A stretch of DNA of 5,635 nt from Actinomycetota bacterium (GTDB taxonomy: Bacteria > Actinomycetota > Actinomycetes > Actinomycetales > Microbacteriaceae). The stretch spans positions 1-5,635 of the forward strand of contig WLHO01000051.1 in the NCBI GenBank assembly GCA_009702645.1. The letters run 5' to 3'. The notes under the pieces are model-generated. The model had not been told where the DNA came from, ran no database searches, and saw nothing but the letters and a program-made list of their open reading frames with translations. The position numbers were made by a program, and so were the translations under genes. Shown piece after piece: positions 4,495 through 5,635 of the stretch (position 1 is the first letter of the stretch; every line of letters starts with the position of its first letter).

Positions 4495-5635
4495 CTTCAG
4501 CCTAGCGGTTATCTTTCTCACCATCGCGGTGGCAGTTGTTGGCGCCGCCATCGCTGGCTTCGCTATTGGGCGCCGGGGCTTCCAAGTTGATGCCAATAGC
4601 GACCCGATTCCTTTCCCGACTTTGGCAGCTGAGATCCTTGAACTATTTGGTTCAGTAGGAATTCTGCTTGGAACATCAAACCAAGTTGTGCGCATGAACA
4701 ACAGAGCAGAATCCTTCGGGCTTGTCACGCGCGGCATGCTGGTGCAGCAAGATTTGATTGAACTTGCCCAGCGGGCAAGATCCTCAAAACAAGTTGAATC
4801 CTTCGAAGGGGTTTTGCGTTTTGGTCTAGCCCAGGAAAAAATCTCTGTTTCAGCAAAAGCATCTTTGGTGGCCAACGATTATGTGGTCTTGGTTCTTGAG
4901 GATCGAACCAGAGATATTCGACTAGACAAAACTCGAAGAGATTTCATAGAGAACATTTCACACGAGCTAAAGACCCCAATTGGAGCAATTGCACTTTTGT
5001 CGGAAGCGATTGCGCAGGCTGGAGACGATCGAGCAACAATAGAGAAATTCGCAGGCAATCTCAACAAAGAAGCCAGTCGTCTATCCCTTCTAGTCCAAGA
5101 TATCATCGAGCTTTCCAGGCTTCAGTCAGAAGAGGTGCTTGCCGAAGCTGAGCTAGTTGATCTCAGCAGCGTTGTTGCCGAAGCAGTTGATAGGAACGAA
5201 CAGTTGGCAGCCAAGCGAAACATCAGAATTCTTTCCGAAGACGGAAAAGGCCCTGAGGTTTTTGGTAACAAGGAAATGTTGACCGCGGCGGTGAAAAACC
5301 TAATCGAAAATGCCGTGAGTTATTCAGAGCCTGGATCTCAAGTTGGAATCGGCTGCACGGTGAAGGGGGCACTGGCTGAAATTGCAGTGACCGATTCCGG
5401 TGCCGGAATTTCTGCCGAGAACCAAGAGCGAGTGTTTGAGCGCTTCTATCGAATTGACCCATCCAGATCTAGAGAAACTGGCGGAACTGGACTAGGTCTT
5501 AGCATCGTCAAGCACGTAGCCAAGATTCACCGAGGCGATGTAAAGCTGTTTTCTCAACTGGGTGTTGGCTCAACCTTCACCATCCGAATTCCGTTGGCTA
5601 CCGCCTCGGATCCAGTCACGGGCACCATCAAAGTA
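4487..5635 (+). CDS. senX3: Phosphate-sensing sensor histidine kinase SenX3 (PhoR-like), 3' end outside window
   Basis: A membrane-bound kinase expected to phosphorylate the response regulator RegX3 under phosphate limitation. The 383 codons present contain one N-terminal membrane segment (about residues 5-27), a PAS-like sensory region (about 40-135) and a HisKA domain with the H-box S-H-E-L-K-T-P (phospho-acceptor H159). The ATPase domain follows, with N-box K-N-L-I-E-N-A (N275), G1 box D-S-G-A-G-I (D303), F-box E-R-F-Y-R-I-D and G2 box G-G-T-G-L-G-L-S-I-V-K-H (from G332). The arrangement and sequence match mycobacterial SenX3, which also lacks a large extracellular domain and HAMP domain. 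The reading frame stays open to the right edge, probably only a short tail being missing. Start: GTG at 4487 fits the putative leaderless promoter; TTG at 4466 would add seven residues. It is divergent from phoU, and regX3 is expected just downstream. Confidence 0.93.
   Translation, partial: MNNFSLAVIFLTIAVAVVGAAIAGFAIGRRGFQVDANSDPIPFPTLAAEILELFGSVGILLGTSNQVVRMNNRAESFGLVTRGMLVQQDLIELAQRARSSKQVESFEGVLRFGLAQEKISVSAKASLVANDYVVLVLEDRTRDIRLDKTRRDFIENISHELKTPIGAIALLSEAIAQAGDDRATIEKFAGNLNKEASRLSLLVQDIIELSRLQSEEVLAEAELVDLSSVVAEAVDRNEQLAAKRNIRILSEDGKGPEVFGNKEMLTAAVKNLIENAVSYSEPGSQVGIGCTVKGALAEIAVTDSGAGISAENQERVFERFYRIDPSRSRETGGTGLGLSIVKHVAKIHRGDVKLFSQLGVGSTFTIRIPLATASDPVTGTIKV

Noticed and set aside
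4459..4875. 138-codon minus-strand frame opposite the senX3 N-terminal half
   Set aside because: It is antisense to a clear SenX3 coding region and its translation is low-complexity with no family resemblance.

Overview
The window reads as chromosomal DNA of a low-GC actinobacterium, most likely a small-genome freshwater Microbacteriaceae relative (Rhodoluna/Aquiluna-like). This is inferred from three things: protein families and gene neighbourhoods typical of Actinobacteria (YgfZ next to a nitrobindin-like protein; gpmA, phoU and senX3 together), base composition that looks close to 50% GC by eye, and frequent GTG/TTG starts with apparent leaderless promoters. No mobile element, tRNA, rRNA or CRISPR array was seen, and the region looks like core genome.

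Left part (1-2123). The 5' tip of a leftward gene (1-55) resembles the actinobacterial winged-helix response-regulator family of M. tuberculosis Rv0818. It diverges from a rightward cluster of four genes in one reading frame, all ending in TAG: an 85-residue membrane protein, a 35-residue single-span membrane protein (387-494), a nitrobindin-like haem-binding beta-barrel protein, and the folate-binding Fe-S maintenance protein YgfZ. The last two both start with TTG placed directly after the previous gene's TAG, which implies translational coupling. From memory, Rv0811c-Rv0818 of M. tuberculosis holds the same three recognisable families.

Middle part (2098-3689). A leftward SAM-dependent methyltransferase of an actinobacterial family overlaps the 3' end of ygfZ by 26 bp, with a 9-bp inverted repeat at the junction. 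It diverges from gpmA (2,3-bisphosphoglycerate-dependent phosphoglycerate mutase, glycolysis) across about 35 bp that seems to hold two back-to-back leaderless promoters.

Right part (3693-5635). Leftward phoU, a phosphate-signalling regulator, converges on gpmA with a 3-bp gap and diverges from senX3, a phosphate-sensing histidine kinase that runs off the right edge; regX3 would be expected next. The 143-bp phoU/senX3 spacer holds a promoter for each gene and several dyads. One lies over the senX3 start and has GTTAAC/GTGAAC half-sites resembling actinobacterial PHO-box cores. PhoU and SenX3 probably work together to sense phosphate supply.

No wholly new system was recognised. The least explained items are the 35-residue membrane protein, the repeated TAG-TTG junctions, the uncharacterised methyltransferase and the putative operators.
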